A stretch of DNA of 46,257 bases from the IMG/VR virus record IMGVR_UViG_3300015264_000011, positions 1 to 46,257 of that record; one strand, given 5' to 3'. Source of the DNA: a virus. The position numbers and the translations under genes are program-made. Each line of letters begins with the position of its first letter. Within the stretch, counting starts at the first letter, position 1. Below are positions 9,231-18,423 of the stretch, piece by piece. The notes beneath the pieces were generated by a model. It was not told where the DNA came from. It ran no database searches and saw nothing but the letters and a program-made list of their open reading frames with translations.

Positions 9231-9443
9231 TTAAATATTCCTTCCCACATCAGCGCTTCCAAAATTACCTGACTGTTGTGCTTTTAATCTACGCAGCATC
9301 GCTGTTCGTCTAGCTTGATATTTTAAATCTCGCTCCCTGTGGCCAGTAGGATCTACAGGACCAATATTAGGAGCATCTCTCCCCCCACCATACGTTTTAT
9401 TTCCAGCAGCATAGGGAAGATACTGTTTACCCTGATATATCAT
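9231..9443 (-). CDS. Hypothetical 70-aa structural-operon protein
   Basis: Basic protein (several Arg in the second half, RRTAMLRRLK) with a Gly-rich middle. The ATG has GGAGAAAG upstream, overlaps the preceding gene by 17 bases and ends directly before the next ATG. No recognised domain. Confidence 0.65.
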   Translation of the reverse strand: MIYQGKQYLPYAAGNKTYGGGRDAPNIGPVDPTGHRERDLKYQARRTAMLRRLKAQQSGNFGSADVGRNI

Positions 9444-9654
9444 CTTTCTCCTCTACTACGAGAGGCCATAAAAGTACTGGTGGACCGTAGTGTTCAGTAT
9501 CAACAAGTAACTGAGGTGGACCGTATGCTAATTCTCTGCCAATAGACTCTGCAAACTCTGCTGTTTTTCTACTGTATAAACCATGAAAGGTTACCTTAAG
9601 ACTAGGATGCATAGGATATAAAGCAGTAATTATGTAATCACGAGACTCGGGCAC
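9427..9654 (-). CDS. Hypothetical 75-aa structural-operon protein
   Basis: The GTG start lies inside the end of the upstream 525-residue gene (17-base overlap). The sequence has an aromatic/Pro-rich middle (YGPPQLLVDTEHYGPP) and an acidic end. No family recognised; a minor connector or tail component is possible from context. Confidence 0.6.
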   Translation of the reverse strand: MPESRDYIITALYPMHPSLKVTFHGLYSRKTAEFAESIGRELAYGPPQLLVDTEHYGPPVLLWPLVVEEKDDISG

Positions 9655-11215
9655 TGACCATCTGCTTAATCGCTACGATTGCAGTGAATTGAAAAACCTT
9701 CGTTGGTTCGTCAGATGTTCCATTAGTTATAAGCATAATTGAGAAATTAGCTTTTCTGAATCGCATAGCTTTACCGAATTTAATTAACTTATTTGTATTA
9801 GCGATGTCATCACCGTTGATAGTTTCTTGGAAAGTGTTAGCTCCCATAGTGGGATTGCCCCACGTATTTAGATCACTCCATTTTTCTAGATTTAAAGCAT
9901 TCCAGGTTGTAGAACTGATAAGTGTAATAGGTGTAATAGAGCCTGTAACATCCTGACCTGTAATAACGTCAGCACCCCACCAGAATAGTCTCTTATACCT
10001 GATAGGATCTGCCATGTCATAGTCTTTAGTGGTAGCAATACAAAAGAAAGTATTGACGTTAGTTAAACCTTCAAAAGCTGCACTAGACCTACCATCAATA
10101 ACTTTAATAATTTTATATCCACCAGAAGATACATCAAAGGAATAACCTGTGTAGTAGCTATCTAATCCTGATCCTGCTAAATCTCTAGCTCTTACTAAAG
10201 GACCAAATACGTGCCATTCAATAGTTGAAGTATCATCTGTCTTTGACCACTCACACCATGTACGGGTGCGTAACTGGAAAGAATAGGTACGATTGTAATA
10301 CCTGACAATTAGTCGCTCACCCACAAGACTCAAATGTTGTGTTTCAAATCGTGCAGTAGTTCCTGTAGGTAGAGCATTGTCAAATACTAGAGGAACTTTA
10401 AGATTCAATAGTGAGAAGTTGTAGTTTGTGACTTCATATACCTTGTTACGATGTAGTACATAAATAGTATTCTCGTACTGTACTACTCCAAAACTACCAC
10501 CTGAACCTACAACAGGATTAATCTCACGTAGAATAGCATCAACAGGATCTAAGTCGTACGCAAGAACGTGAGTACTTTCTCCTTTAAAGATAAGTAGATT
10601 ATCTTGATAGACAACCACGTTATTGAGAGTATCGCCATCGCCAGGCTGTACATCAATAAAATTAGCACCAGGCCATGTAGTAAAATCGGCCGATTGCGAA
10701 AAGGTAAGACGAGACGAATTAGAAGTTGCATTTTCACCTGGACAAGTGTAAAGACGATTTTTATGAACTACACATTTGTCAGCTCTCGGCATTGCTGCTT
10801 GTGCAACTGCTCCACCGCCAACAGTCCATGAAATTCCACCATTAGCACTACCTACTGTGGCAGGCATCCATACTGTATTATTGTATACTTCCATACTTTT
10901 ACATTCACGCGAAAGTCCACCAGGATTTAACTGTGTCCACGAACTTCCCGCATTAGAGCTAACAAAAGTACTTCCAGATTGTGTACCGAATAAATAAAGA
11001 ACACCAGAAAACACAACAGAACCAAAGATAAGAAATCTTCCATTTGATCCTCCCTGAAAGGCAACTTGAATAGCTGGTCTAGAAACTAGAGAACCGTCAA
11101 TATCTAATTCAAGATTTAAGCAAGCGATAAGTTCAGTATCTGCAACAAGAACGGGATCTGATCCAATATTTAATCCACCTGTAAATGGTCCTAACCTTAG
11201 AACTTGAGTAGTCAT
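9638..11215 (-). CDS. Tail/connector structural protein, beta-rich, 525 aa
   Basis: Strand-rich sequence with repeated short W/F-S and G-V motifs over residues 60-330, consistent with a beta-propeller-like fold. The N-terminal GPFTGGLN ... D.DGSL.SRP block is of the type found in phage stabilisation/tail proteins of short-tailed phages. It follows the head-tail adaptor gene in order of transcription (TAATG overlap), so it most likely forms the tail tube or nozzle. It could instead be a surface-exposed appendage. Confidence 0.65.
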   Translation of the reverse strand: MTTQVLRLGPFTGGLNIGSDPVLVADTELIACLNLELDIDGSLVSRPAIQVAFQGGSNGRFLIFGSVVFSGVLYLFGTQSGSTFVSSNAGSSWTQLNPGGLSRECKSMEVYNNTVWMPATVGSANGGISWTVGGGAVAQAAMPRADKCVVHKNRLYTCPGENATSNSSRLTFSQSADFTTWPGANFIDVQPGDGDTLNNVVVYQDNLLIFKGESTHVLAYDLDPVDAILREINPVVGSGGSFGVVQYENTIYVLHRNKVYEVTNYNFSLLNLKVPLVFDNALPTGTTARFETQHLSLVGERLIVRYYNRTYSFQLRTRTWCEWSKTDDTSTIEWHVFGPLVRARDLAGSGLDSYYTGYSFDVSSGGYKIIKVIDGRSSAAFEGLTNVNTFFCIATTKDYDMADPIRYKRLFWWGADVITGQDVTGSITPITLISSTTWNALNLEKWSDLNTWGNPTMGANTFQETINGDDIANTNKLIKFGKAMRFRKANFSIMLITNGTSDEPTKVFQFTAIVAIKQMVSARVS

Positions 11216-11868
11216 TACATATCACAATCTCTTACTGTAATGACAGGATATGTTGCAGTGGCCTCCGTAGTCTCTCTTGTACGTAATAGGTCAGAATCAG
11301 ATTTGAAATCTGCTGCGTACATCAATGCAGGATCATTATCTTCATCTAATAGACTAGCCTGCCACATACAGTATTTAACAATAGTATTGTGGTAGATAAG
11401 AGGCAAAGCTAAGGTATCAGACTGATTAACGACATCTGCTGGTTTCTGATTATATAGTACTTTAATACCACTTACTAAGGATTGATCAGGAATAGGAAAG
11501 AGCATGGCCTTACCTTCGTACATAGTAAAGAACTGCGGATGGCCAGTAGAGAACATAGTTCCATCCCAGCCATCAATTGCTTCATCAAACTGTGCCATAC
11601 TCTTATATTTCAAAGCACAAAAACTTAACATATCACTATACTTATATCTCAAAGAACGAAGAATCATTAAATCAGTAGGAAGAGTGTATTGTGCTTGTCC
11701 AGTAACAAGATCAATGAGATTCGTTTTCTGAAGAGCACCATCATTATGTTTAATAATTTCAATCTGACCGTCATTAATCCAGCGCACAATATCATCGTCT
11801 GTAACCTGAACTGCTGCTTCATCACCAAAAATTCGTCGTACTCTGGTTGTAATATCGCTGACAATCAT
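11215..11868 (-). CDS. Head-tail adaptor-like protein
   Basis: 217 residues beginning MIVSDITTRVRRIFGDE, with WINDGQIEI and later LYNQKPADV ... LIYHNTIVKYCMWQA. This layout resembles the phage adaptor family (DUF6682-like) that sits below the portal: helical N-terminus, central beta insertion and C-terminal helices. The gene order (capsid, small proteins, adaptor, tail protein) supports it. The call is by similarity of pattern only. Confidence 0.65.
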   Translation of the reverse strand: MIVSDITTRVRRIFGDEAAVQVTDDDIVRWINDGQIEIIKHNDGALQKTNLIDLVTGQAQYTLPTDLMILRSLRYKYSDMLSFCALKYKSMAQFDEAIDGWDGTMFSTGHPQFFTMYEGKAMLFPIPDQSLVSGIKVLYNQKPADVVNQSDTLALPLIYHNTIVKYCMWQASLLDEDNDPALMYAADFKSDSDLLRTRETTEATATYPVITVRDCDM

Positions 11869-12305
11869 TAATCAATCACTGTCGTTTTAGGACCTAAATT
11901 TCTAAATTCATCGTCATAAATCTTACCGTTATGTTCCCAGCGGCTCTTAGTATTTTTCATTACGAAAGCAGTAAGATCCATTGCAGCAGCTCTAGCATCA
12001 TCTCGCGCACGTCTTTGAAGTTCTTCAGTAGCTTTGTTGTGAGCATCTAAACGATTAAGAACACTGCCACGAGTACAGTCACTACTATATAAAGCTGCAA
12101 GAATTTCATCGGGTCTAGTTAAAGAATCAGCATGCATAATAGTCGAATTATTACGATCATCTACAATTCTAAAAACTTTACCTTGATCAATTAGTTCATC
12201 ACGTAAATTAGGAGGAACCATTTCAAGCCACAGGTGTTGGTCGTATTCATTAATGGCGTCCGCCAAGCGCTGAAACTCAGCGGACACCCATTCATGTGCA
12301 AACAT
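11868..12305 (-). CDS. Hypothetical structural-operon protein, 145 aa
   Basis: Helical protein with EYDQHLWLEMVPPNLRDEL in its first third, a pattern I associate with conserved head-proximal proteins of actinobacteriophages but cannot assign a function. Starts as TAATG on the Tad2-like gene stop and ends the same way on the adaptor gene. Confidence 0.65.
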   Translation of the reverse strand: MFAHEWVSAEFQRLADAINEYDQHLWLEMVPPNLRDELIDQGKVFRIVDDRNNSTIMHADSLTRPDEILAALYSSDCTRGSVLNRLDAHNKATEELQRRARDDARAAAMDLTAFVMKNTKSRWEHNGKIYDDEFRNLGPKTTVID

Positions 12306-12529
12306 TAAACGATATACCAGTCTTCAGCTAAAAGATCAGACTGAGAAGCAACCCAAGGAACTAATTCTCCATCAATAGGAGACATGTAAATATACGGTCG
12401 GCGCATCTTAGAATGATTATCGGGCACTTGTAACTGAATCCACATTCCCTTTCCATTCCATCCATGACGAGAAACTAATCGACCACTCTTTAGTTCCCTT
12501 AGTGCAAAACTAAAGTCATTCGGTTCCAT
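12305..12529 (-). CDS. Tad2-like anti-Thoeris protein (DUF2829 family)
   Basis: 74 residues spanning nearly the whole DUF2829 domain: FSFALRELKSGRLVSRHGWN at the start, GKGMWIQLQV, and the diagnostic end VPWVASQSDLLAEDWYIV. Tad2 proteins of this family bind the cyclic ADP-ribose-type messengers of Thoeris and so block the host suicide response; some homologues also bind other cyclic nucleotides. That function is known for characterised members and is inferred here. The gene is embedded among capsid and connector genes and overlaps the upstream acidic-protein gene by 14 bases. Confidence 0.85.
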   Translation of the reverse strand: MEPNDFSFALRELKSGRLVSRHGWNGKGMWIQLQVPDNHSKMRRPYIYMSPIDGELVPWVASQSDLLAEDWYIV

Positions 12530-12965
12530 TTACATCATCCTCATCTACGTAATCCTCGTCGCGGTCAAACTCTTCTTCAGGACCGACAAGTCCCTTATCG
12601 TCAAGTTCAGCAGGCTCTGCATACACAGTTTCAAAAACAGTACTAGAAACTCGTGCCTGCTCGGAAGACTGTCCAGTAACAATTACATCAGGGTGTACAG
12701 TTGCTAAATTCTGGTCGTGGTTCTCTTCCCATGTGTGTACGTGGTCCTTGCTGGGATCTACCTGAATAGGCTTTGCATAAATATTATCACTATCTTCAAG
12801 TGCAGGAGAACCAGCATTTCCAATCACAGGTTCTCCATTTTCTGTCTGTCCCATGACAGTTTCTTCTTCTTCAGAATTAGGGTTTTCATCATTCTTATTT
12901 CCAACCAAATCAGCTAAAGAAGGCACAGTCTCCTTAGCCGGAGTAGCTTTCTTTGCGGGAGTCAT
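12516..12965 (-). CDS. Acidic low-complexity structural-operon protein
   Basis: About 149 residues with a basic N-terminus (TPAKKATPAKE), the rest strongly acidic and disordered (runs of Glu and Asp, especially the last 25 residues). ATG at 12965 has AGAAAGGA upstream. A TTG seven codons earlier lacks this. The phrase PSLADLV near residue 17 recurs as PSLADLL at the end of the 18598-19188 protein, perhaps a shared docking peptide. Possible head assembly or packaging cofactor; function unknown. Confidence 0.65.
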   Translation of the reverse strand: MTPAKKATPAKETVPSLADLVGNKNDENPNSEEEETVMGQTENGEPVIGNAGSPALEDSDNIYAKPIQVDPSKDHVHTWEENHDQNLATVHPDVIVTGQSSEQARVSSTVFETVYAEPAELDDKGLVGPEEEFDRDEDYVDEDDVNGTE

Positions 12966-13032
12966 TCTTGAATCCTTTCTAGACAATCTAGAATAAAGGG
13001 TGGCTGCAACCTAAATTACAACCACCCGTTTA

Positions 13033-13278
13033 CTATTCCTTATCGTGTGTTTCTTTGTTACTACAGGTACATCCGTCGACGGGATTCCAACTAGAACATA
13101 TTGAAGTGATCTCTGCTTTATGGCCACAGGGATGGTTATAGAATCCTTCTTCATCACAACCACAACGATCTGGATTATGCCAATAACGAACTGGTTCTTT
13201 ACAGTTATCACAAATAAAGAAAGGATTAGCGAACCCAATAAGAACATGGGTCCTGGTATGGGTTCTAGTAACTACCAT
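13033..13278 (-). CDS. Cys/His-rich protein, probable zinc fold, 81 aa
   Basis: Contains CDNC, CGC, HPCGH, a further Cys and CTC, enough for two zinc sites. It begins where the upstream gene ends and is followed by a 47-base gap before the next gene. Another frame over the same bases is less plausible because it lacks this organised pattern. Function unknown. Confidence 0.65.
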   Translation of the reverse strand: MVVTRTHTRTHVLIGFANPFFICDNCKEPVRYWHNPDRCGCDEEGFYNHPCGHKAEITSICSSWNPVDGCTCSNKETHDKE

Positions 13279-13601
13279 TAGTGGTTAATTTTCTCTGCAT
13301 ACATATTGCAAGAAGCGGTATCCGCCGCCCCTGTGGCTGTATTTAACTGCATAACAAGGTTAATAGGAGCATTATTTACATCAATAACAACGGGACCAAA
13401 AGCAGCAGTGTCATTAGGCCCAGAAGTTAAAACTAAGTTAATTGGACCTGTAAGTTTTAGACCATCAGCTAGTGTGTGTCTCGCCATTCCCCATATTCTA
13501 TACCTACCAGGAGTAGGAATAGCTATAGTAGCTACAGCGAAATTTTGTGCCTGATTGTTACCTGCTGTTCCGTAGACGGAAAGAGAAGTATCTTGTCTCA
13601 T
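13278..13601 (-). CDS. Putative capsid-associated (decoration-like) protein, 107 aa
   Basis: Beta-rich sequence with IPTPGRYRIWGMARH and repeated NLV strands, ending just after the capsid gene. Small beta proteins directly downstream of the major capsid gene are often decoration or head-fibre base proteins. The role is inferred from position and composition only. Confidence 0.6.
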   Translation of the reverse strand: MRQDTSLSVYGTAGNNQAQNFAVATIAIPTPGRYRIWGMARHTLADGLKLTGPINLVLTSGPNDTAAFGPVVIDVNNAPINLVMQLNTATGAADTASCNMYAEKINH

Positions 13602-13603
13602 AA

Positions 13604-14827
13604 TTACGCTTCAGTAATGCTAGTCATCATGCCATGACTGTTACGACGGTGAGTACCTAACTGGCAATACTTGTAAAGACGAGCACGATAAGCGTCATAT
13701 TCACCAGCCGAGTCCATGAAACGCTGCCAATTAGAACCATCACGACTCATGAAAGACCAGTCACCAGCCTGGTAAAGCTTAATTTCCTTTTCGTTCAACA
13801 GATAAAGGCGACCAGGCTGGCAATCGAAATCTGCAATAAGAGGAACATCACCGTAGTCAGTAGTAAACGCAATACCCTTGAATCCACCAGTAAAAGTAGT
13901 AGTATTAACATAACGGCGCTGCTGCTCTAGCAGATTAGCGTAAGCACGCCGAACACCAAGAGAACAGAAACCAACAGTAGTAGTTCCACCGCGCTGACGA
14001 ATAAGGTCAATTAAGTTAATGATACGACCTTCAGAAATAGCTCCTGCGGTCGAGTCCATATTGCCAGTCCACGTTGCGTGAGTAATACCAAATAAAGCAC
14101 CGGTACCATCACCCAGAACATTGGTGTTAGTTAGTCCAGCAATGATCTGCTCAAAACCAAGCATTTCCTTGCTTCGCGAACCGGTACGAGTAAGGAAGAA
14201 ACCGGTAGCTGTCGAAGTAACCGTGGTACCAAACGTAACAGTAGAAACGCCTGCGGCAGCAGTAATATTCGTAATCTGAACGTTAGCGTTAGCTAAAACG
14301 TTAGCACTGTTAGTATCAGTAGAGTTGTAAAGATCAATAAACATACCAATTTCAAGGTATTGAGCATTTGTAGTAACAAAAGTAGTAGTAGACCCTGCCC
14401 CAGTTGCAACAGCTAAAATACCAGTGTTAGTACCGTACGTCTGACGGTTAGTATCCTTCTTAAGTCCCTCTCGGATACCTTCCATTTCCTGATCTAGAAC
14501 ACTAGCAAAAGCCTGAACATTACTTTCCGCTAATTCAAAAAGCTGACCAGAAAGCTGAATTGCACCATAAAGATAAGCAAGCTTTAAATTCGAAGAACGG
14601 TAGTCCTGAGTCTTCGGATTAGGAAGAGCTTCCATTTCGTTACGCGCACCAATACCCTGGTTACGCTGAACACGAACACCAAAACGAACGAATCGACCAC
14701 CAATAGCGTCAGATTCAACACCTTCGGAAGTCTTCTGAATACGAGAAAGCGTAATAATCTCAGACTGTAGCTGATCCCTCACTCGGGGCTCGTATACTTC
14801 CTTGAGAATATTATCAGCCGTCGTCAT
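13604..14827 (-). CDS. Major capsid protein
   Basis: 407 residues placed directly after the scaffold-like gene, the usual position of the capsid protein. The N-terminal helix (ADNILKEVYEPRVRDQL), an E-loop-like stretch rich in charged residues (RFVRFGVRVQRNQGIGARN), a long helix around 100-130 and beta-rich, Thr/Gly-rich middle support an HK97-type fold, though I see no diagnostic motif. The codons are visibly richer in C-ending forms than neighbours, as expected for an abundant protein. The only strong Shine-Dalgarno (GGAGGG) is about 17 bases before the ATG, unusually far. Confidence 0.82.
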   Translation of the reverse strand: MTTADNILKEVYEPRVRDQLQSEIITLSRIQKTSEGVESDAIGGRFVRFGVRVQRNQGIGARNEMEALPNPKTQDYRSSNLKLAYLYGAIQLSGQLFELAESNVQAFASVLDQEMEGIREGLKKDTNRQTYGTNTGILAVATGAGSTTTFVTTNAQYLEIGMFIDLYNSTDTNSANVLANANVQITNITAAAGVSTVTFGTTVTSTATGFFLTRTGSRSKEMLGFEQIIAGLTNTNVLGDGTGALFGITHATWTGNMDSTAGAISEGRIINLIDLIRQRGGTTTVGFCSLGVRRAYANLLEQQRRYVNTTTFTGGFKGIAFTTDYGDVPLIADFDCQPGRLYLLNEKEIKLYQAGDWSFMSRDGSNWQRFMDSAGEYDAYRARLYKYCQLGTHRRNSHGMMTSITEA

Positions 14828-14931
14828 TGTAGTAGTAATAGCTACTGCCCTCCAAATAAGATTTAACTAACAAATTTACAATAATAGAATTTGAAGTGCT
14901 GCAACTACGTTGAGAATTTTAGCTCTCAGTA

Positions 14932-15681
14932 TTACTTGTTACTTTCATCAATTCCATGCTGCATCATTTGTGCAACAAGACTCTTAGTTCCTGCACTATC
15001 CAACTTCGTGACATCTACTGCTTTCCTAGGAACAACACCACCACTCCCTAAAAGCATTGGAGAAGGTCGGCGACTCCTAAGTTGTGTTACCATTCCTGAA
15101 TATTCCTGAAAAGCATCTTCAGCACTCATACCCTTATGCAGCATTCGCATGAGCACTTCTTCTTCGTTTACTTCACCTTCACCATATTTATTCTTTAACG
15201 CAGTCATATCTTTTTCAAGAATAGCTTCTTGTTCTGCCACCTGCTGTTCCTCAGTACTCATTTTACGCTGCGCTAGAGCAATCTGCGCTAACGTATCAAT
15301 TTGCTGTTGCATAGTCTGGAGACGAGGATCTTCTCCATTCTCTTCCGTAACATCTTCAAGAGTTTCAACAGCAGCCTTGGCCTGTGTAGGTGTAATATTT
15401 AAATATTTAGCAAGAGTGTCGTATATCTGACGAGGATTGTTCTCAATAGCAGAGAAAATATTAAGTGCAGCACCAACGTGATCGGGAGAAACTCCAGACT
15501 TCTGGAGATCTTCCCACTGCTTTAAAGGAGCATAAGAAGCATCACGAGCATCTAAACGCTCTTTAAGTCTCGGAGCTAATTCTGCTCGTCGATCTTCAGG
15601 AAGTGCACCTACAATATCGTTCCACTCTGCACCTAAACCTTCATAAAGTGGAATATCTCCCGGAGGAGTTGCCTGCGTCAT
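14932..15681 (-). CDS. Scaffolding-like protein
   Basis: 249 residues, acidic, Gln/Glu-rich and helical with a coiled-coil stretch (about 120-165, DPRLQTMQQQIDTLAQIA and following), immediately upstream of the capsid gene. This size, composition and position match scaffolding proteins that shape the procapsid and then leave it. Start ATG overlaps the preceding stop (ATGA). A 104-base gap separates it from the capsid gene. Confidence 0.75.
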   Translation of the reverse strand: MTQATPPGDIPLYEGLGAEWNDIVGALPEDRRAELAPRLKERLDARDASYAPLKQWEDLQKSGVSPDHVGAALNIFSAIENNPRQIYDTLAKYLNITPTQAKAAVETLEDVTEENGEDPRLQTMQQQIDTLAQIALAQRKMSTEEQQVAEQEAILEKDMTALKNKYGEGEVNEEEVLMRMLHKGMSAEDAFQEYSGMVTQLRSRRPSPMLLGSGGVVPRKAVDVTKLDSAGTKSLVAQMMQHGIDESNK

Positions 15682-15848
15682 GAAAGACTCGCTTTCTTCA
15701 ACTTCAACCTACGTTTGATAGCAGCTTTCTGCGCTGCAACCATATTATCTGGAACCTGTGTCGTTTCTGAATCATTACTATCAGGAGTTTTAGAGTTACT
15801 TTTATAAAAATCGCTGTATCCTGTAGCGGCACTTTTACCGTATGCCAT
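15678..15848 (-). CDS. Hypothetical 56-aa protein
   Basis: Starts by TAATG overlap with the upstream gene and ends by ATGA overlap with the scaffold gene, so it is translationally linked on both sides. The first half is Ser/Thr/Asp-rich and the last 15 residues are basic (KAAIKRRLKLKKAS). Function unknown. Confidence 0.65.
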   Translation of the reverse strand: MAYGKSAATGYSDFYKSNSKTPDSNDSETTQVPDNMVAAQKAAIKRRLKLKKASLS

Positions 15849-16327
15849 TAGATAGATCCAGGATCATCACTAAGACGTAACTGATAATCCTTATCATTCT
15901 CTGTTAATTTAGAAACATAGAGAGCAGTAAATCCAAGAGTAACTAAACGACGATCCTTTTCACCAATACTTGCAGTATTACTACCGATAACCTGTCGCAT
16001 AGTATCAGTTGAAATAGTCGCCACAGCAGCAGCAGGAGCAAATGTAACAGTTGTAGAACCTGCAACTGCCTGACCCGTAACACGAAAAACAGTTTCTTCC
16101 TTTAGTACACCAGCAGCAGTAAAAAGTTTAAATTCATCATCATTACGTACAATATTAGTACCAGCACCAGGAGCAGCATTAGCACCAACAATAGTAGTAG
16201 TAGAACCACCTGCATTTGCAGTAAAGATAATTGGACCTGTTACTACACGAGTTTCAAAATCATCACGATACTTACGTCGCTTATCTACGTATCCAGGGTG
16301 CGTCACCAATGCAATCTGATGTGTCAT
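15848..16327 (-). CDS. Hypothetical structural protein, 159 aa, between portal and scaffold genes
   Basis: Beta-rich Ala/Thr/Gly/Val sequence flanked by a charged N-terminal piece (HPGYVDKRRKYRDDFETR) and an acidic C-terminus. Overlaps the portal gene by four bases (ATGA). It may be a head decoration or completion protein. The Ala/Thr bias gives a repetitive look but there is no exact repeat. Confidence 0.6.
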   Translation of the reverse strand: MTHQIALVTHPGYVDKRRKYRDDFETRVVTGPIIFTANAGGSTTTIVGANAAPGAGTNIVRNDDEFKLFTAAGVLKEETVFRVTGQAVAGSTTVTFAPAAAVATISTDTMRQVIGSNTASIGEKDRRLVTLGFTALYVSKLTENDKDYQLRLSDDPGSI

Positions 16328-18423
16328 CCTGTTTCACTTCCTCCCTGAGAACTATCTCCACTTAATTGAGGGGTAGGAACGGGACCTGTAGTTCCTGAAT
16401 TACTACTGCCACTTTCTTTTGTTAACTGATCCATTGCGGCTTGTTCATCTTGTGGATCTTGTGCATTAGGATCACTTGGCATCATTCCAGTCATTGGATG
16501 TAACATCATATTTGCTGAAGCATCCATGTGCTGACGAACGTGTTCCTCAAAAAGAGCTTTAACAATAGGATCGACACTTTCAAAATTCTGACTCTTGCGG
16601 TAATCATTATGTACTTGAATGTGAACGTCGTGGTTATCATAGGTATTAACACTTACAATTAGAGGAGGTTGTAGTGGTAACTGTTTAGTATCTGCGTCAG
16701 TCATTGCAGCAGGATGACTCTGCATAAACTCTTGCTGCTGTTGCATAATATCATCCTGCGTTACAACACGCATCTTTAGATTTTCCCGCTGTGCCTGTCG
16801 CTTATCAATTTGAATACGTTCATAGATACTATTAAGTCCACCAACTTCCATAATTTCCAAACCTTGATCAGGGGGAATGAATCCCATCTTCATAAGGTCC
16901 ATAATAAAAGCTTGCTTAGCAGCACGCGAGGTAGGAAGTGCACTACCTGCTTCTACTCTAATATCAGTATTACCTCGAAGATCTGCACCCTTGAAAGTCT
17001 GAACATCGAAAGTACCTTCAATACCCACAATTTTAACAGTTCGTGCTTCATCCCAATAAACCTTTACATAACTTAACGACTGTCCAGCTACCTTTTCAAC
17101 AGCTTCTTCAACTGAAGTGTAATGGGTTGCAATCAAACTCTCATCTTGCTCCTGCAAGAAACTAATTGCAGTTGCGGCGGTTACCCCAGGCGGCGTACTC
17201 CCATTACTTACTTCGTGCTGTCCACTGAGATCAGATAGATCAGTATATAATCGGTTAATTTCTTCTGTCACATAACTAGGTAATCCTTGTAACGGAAGCG
17301 GCTGTGGCGGATCAAAACCAACAGCATATTCGATAAGCTGTCCGGGTTCTGTAGTAATTTTACTAGCAACAACTGCACCCTTTTGAGCTACAAGCTGTGG
17401 CTTACTCATTCTATTCTTAGATTCAATTAGCTGTGCTCTAGAACGATTAAGTTCCTGCTGTAGAGGAATTAGATCTTCAATAGTAGATGCAGTATAAAAC
17501 TTACCAGTAGGCATAGAATCTAATTTAGAAAATGGATACTGTCCATGTTCGTAAGGCCAATCATCAAATCCCTGAACTACCTGATTACCAGCAATAGTAA
17601 ACATGCCACCGTTGGGTAATTCAGGAAGGTAGCCGGGCTTAACCCAAACTTCAAGAATAATAGCCTGATCTTTTTTGCTTGTATTTCTACTAATACCCAT
17701 TACATTCTGTGCAGGTTCATCTACAGATTCTAGATTATCACTTGTAGCATCAATCTTATAATTTTCTTTAATCCACGCATGCGTTTTAACTTGAGCATGG
17801 ATTACATAAGGTTGATCTTCAATCTCTGTACACATCAAATCAGGTACAAAAATATAGAAGGGACTTACACTTACAATTTTGATGTCACCTTCAGTATCCG
17901 CGTCAGGATCTTTTGCAGTGTTATCCCAGTAACTCTTAATAAATCCGTTACCACAAACTGCCTGCCAGAAAATAGCCTCTCTTAAAGATTTATTAAATTT
18001 CAATCTTCGCCACAGGGAGTCCCAAATCTGCTCTCCCGCTTGAGCAGCAAATACGTCAGCATCTTCACTAGAAGCAGGAATAACAAAAGCGTTGGGTTTC
18101 TGTGCTGTCAGTCTGGAAATCTCTTTACGAATAATCTTACGTACCTGATTGACAACAATTCTAACCCTATAATAGGGTGCCTTAGGAGTATAAAGATCGA
18201 ATCCACCACCTTGTACAGACTTAAACTGTACGTGCTGATGACCGTAGTAGAACGCTAAGTTAAGATACCATTGACGTTCTTGTTTAATTCTATCGTTTTG
18301 ACACCTATGAAACCATTGCATTCCAATTGCGGCTAATCGTTCACGCTGCTTATCCGCGTCTCTACCTTCATCAGTAAAGAATCCAACACTAGTCAAACCT
18401 GCTGAATTATCGGGATAGGTCAT
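16324..18423 (-). CDS. Portal protein
   Basis: 699 residues, the usual size for the larger portal proteins of short-tailed phages, directly downstream of the terminase cluster. The sequence carries a portal-like stem region (long helices around residues 320-460 with INRLYTDLSDLSGQHEVSNG) and a C-terminal Gln/Met/Pro-rich tail. It would form the dodecameric ring at one capsid vertex through which DNA is pumped. The C-terminal low-complexity tail is rich in Ser, Gly and Gln. Confidence 0.88.
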   Translation of the reverse strand: MTYPDNSAGLTSVGFFTDEGRDADKQRERLAAIGMQWFHRCQNDRIKQERQWYLNLAFYYGHQHVQFKSVQGGGFDLYTPKAPYYRVRIVVNQVRKIIRKEISRLTAQKPNAFVIPASSEDADVFAAQAGEQIWDSLWRRLKFNKSLREAIFWQAVCGNGFIKSYWDNTAKDPDADTEGDIKIVSVSPFYIFVPDLMCTEIEDQPYVIHAQVKTHAWIKENYKIDATSDNLESVDEPAQNVMGISRNTSKKDQAIILEVWVKPGYLPELPNGGMFTIAGNQVVQGFDDWPYEHGQYPFSKLDSMPTGKFYTASTIEDLIPLQQELNRSRAQLIESKNRMSKPQLVAQKGAVVASKITTEPGQLIEYAVGFDPPQPLPLQGLPSYVTEEINRLYTDLSDLSGQHEVSNGSTPPGVTAATAISFLQEQDESLIATHYTSVEEAVEKVAGQSLSYVKVYWDEARTVKIVGIEGTFDVQTFKGADLRGNTDIRVEAGSALPTSRAAKQAFIMDLMKMGFIPPDQGLEIMEVGGLNSIYERIQIDKRQAQRENLKMRVVTQDDIMQQQQEFMQSHPAAMTDADTKQLPLQPPLIVSVNTYDNHDVHIQVHNDYRKSQNFESVDPIVKALFEEHVRQHMDASANMMLHPMTGMMPSDPNAQDPQDEQAAMDQLTKESGSSNSGTTGPVPTPQLSGDSSQGGSETG

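Noticed and set aside
13011-13247. Hydrophobic minus-strand frame overlapping the Cys/His-rich gene
   Set aside because: The overlapping 81-residue frame has ordered Cys/His spacing and abuts the upstream gene; the hydrophobic frame looks like its shadow.
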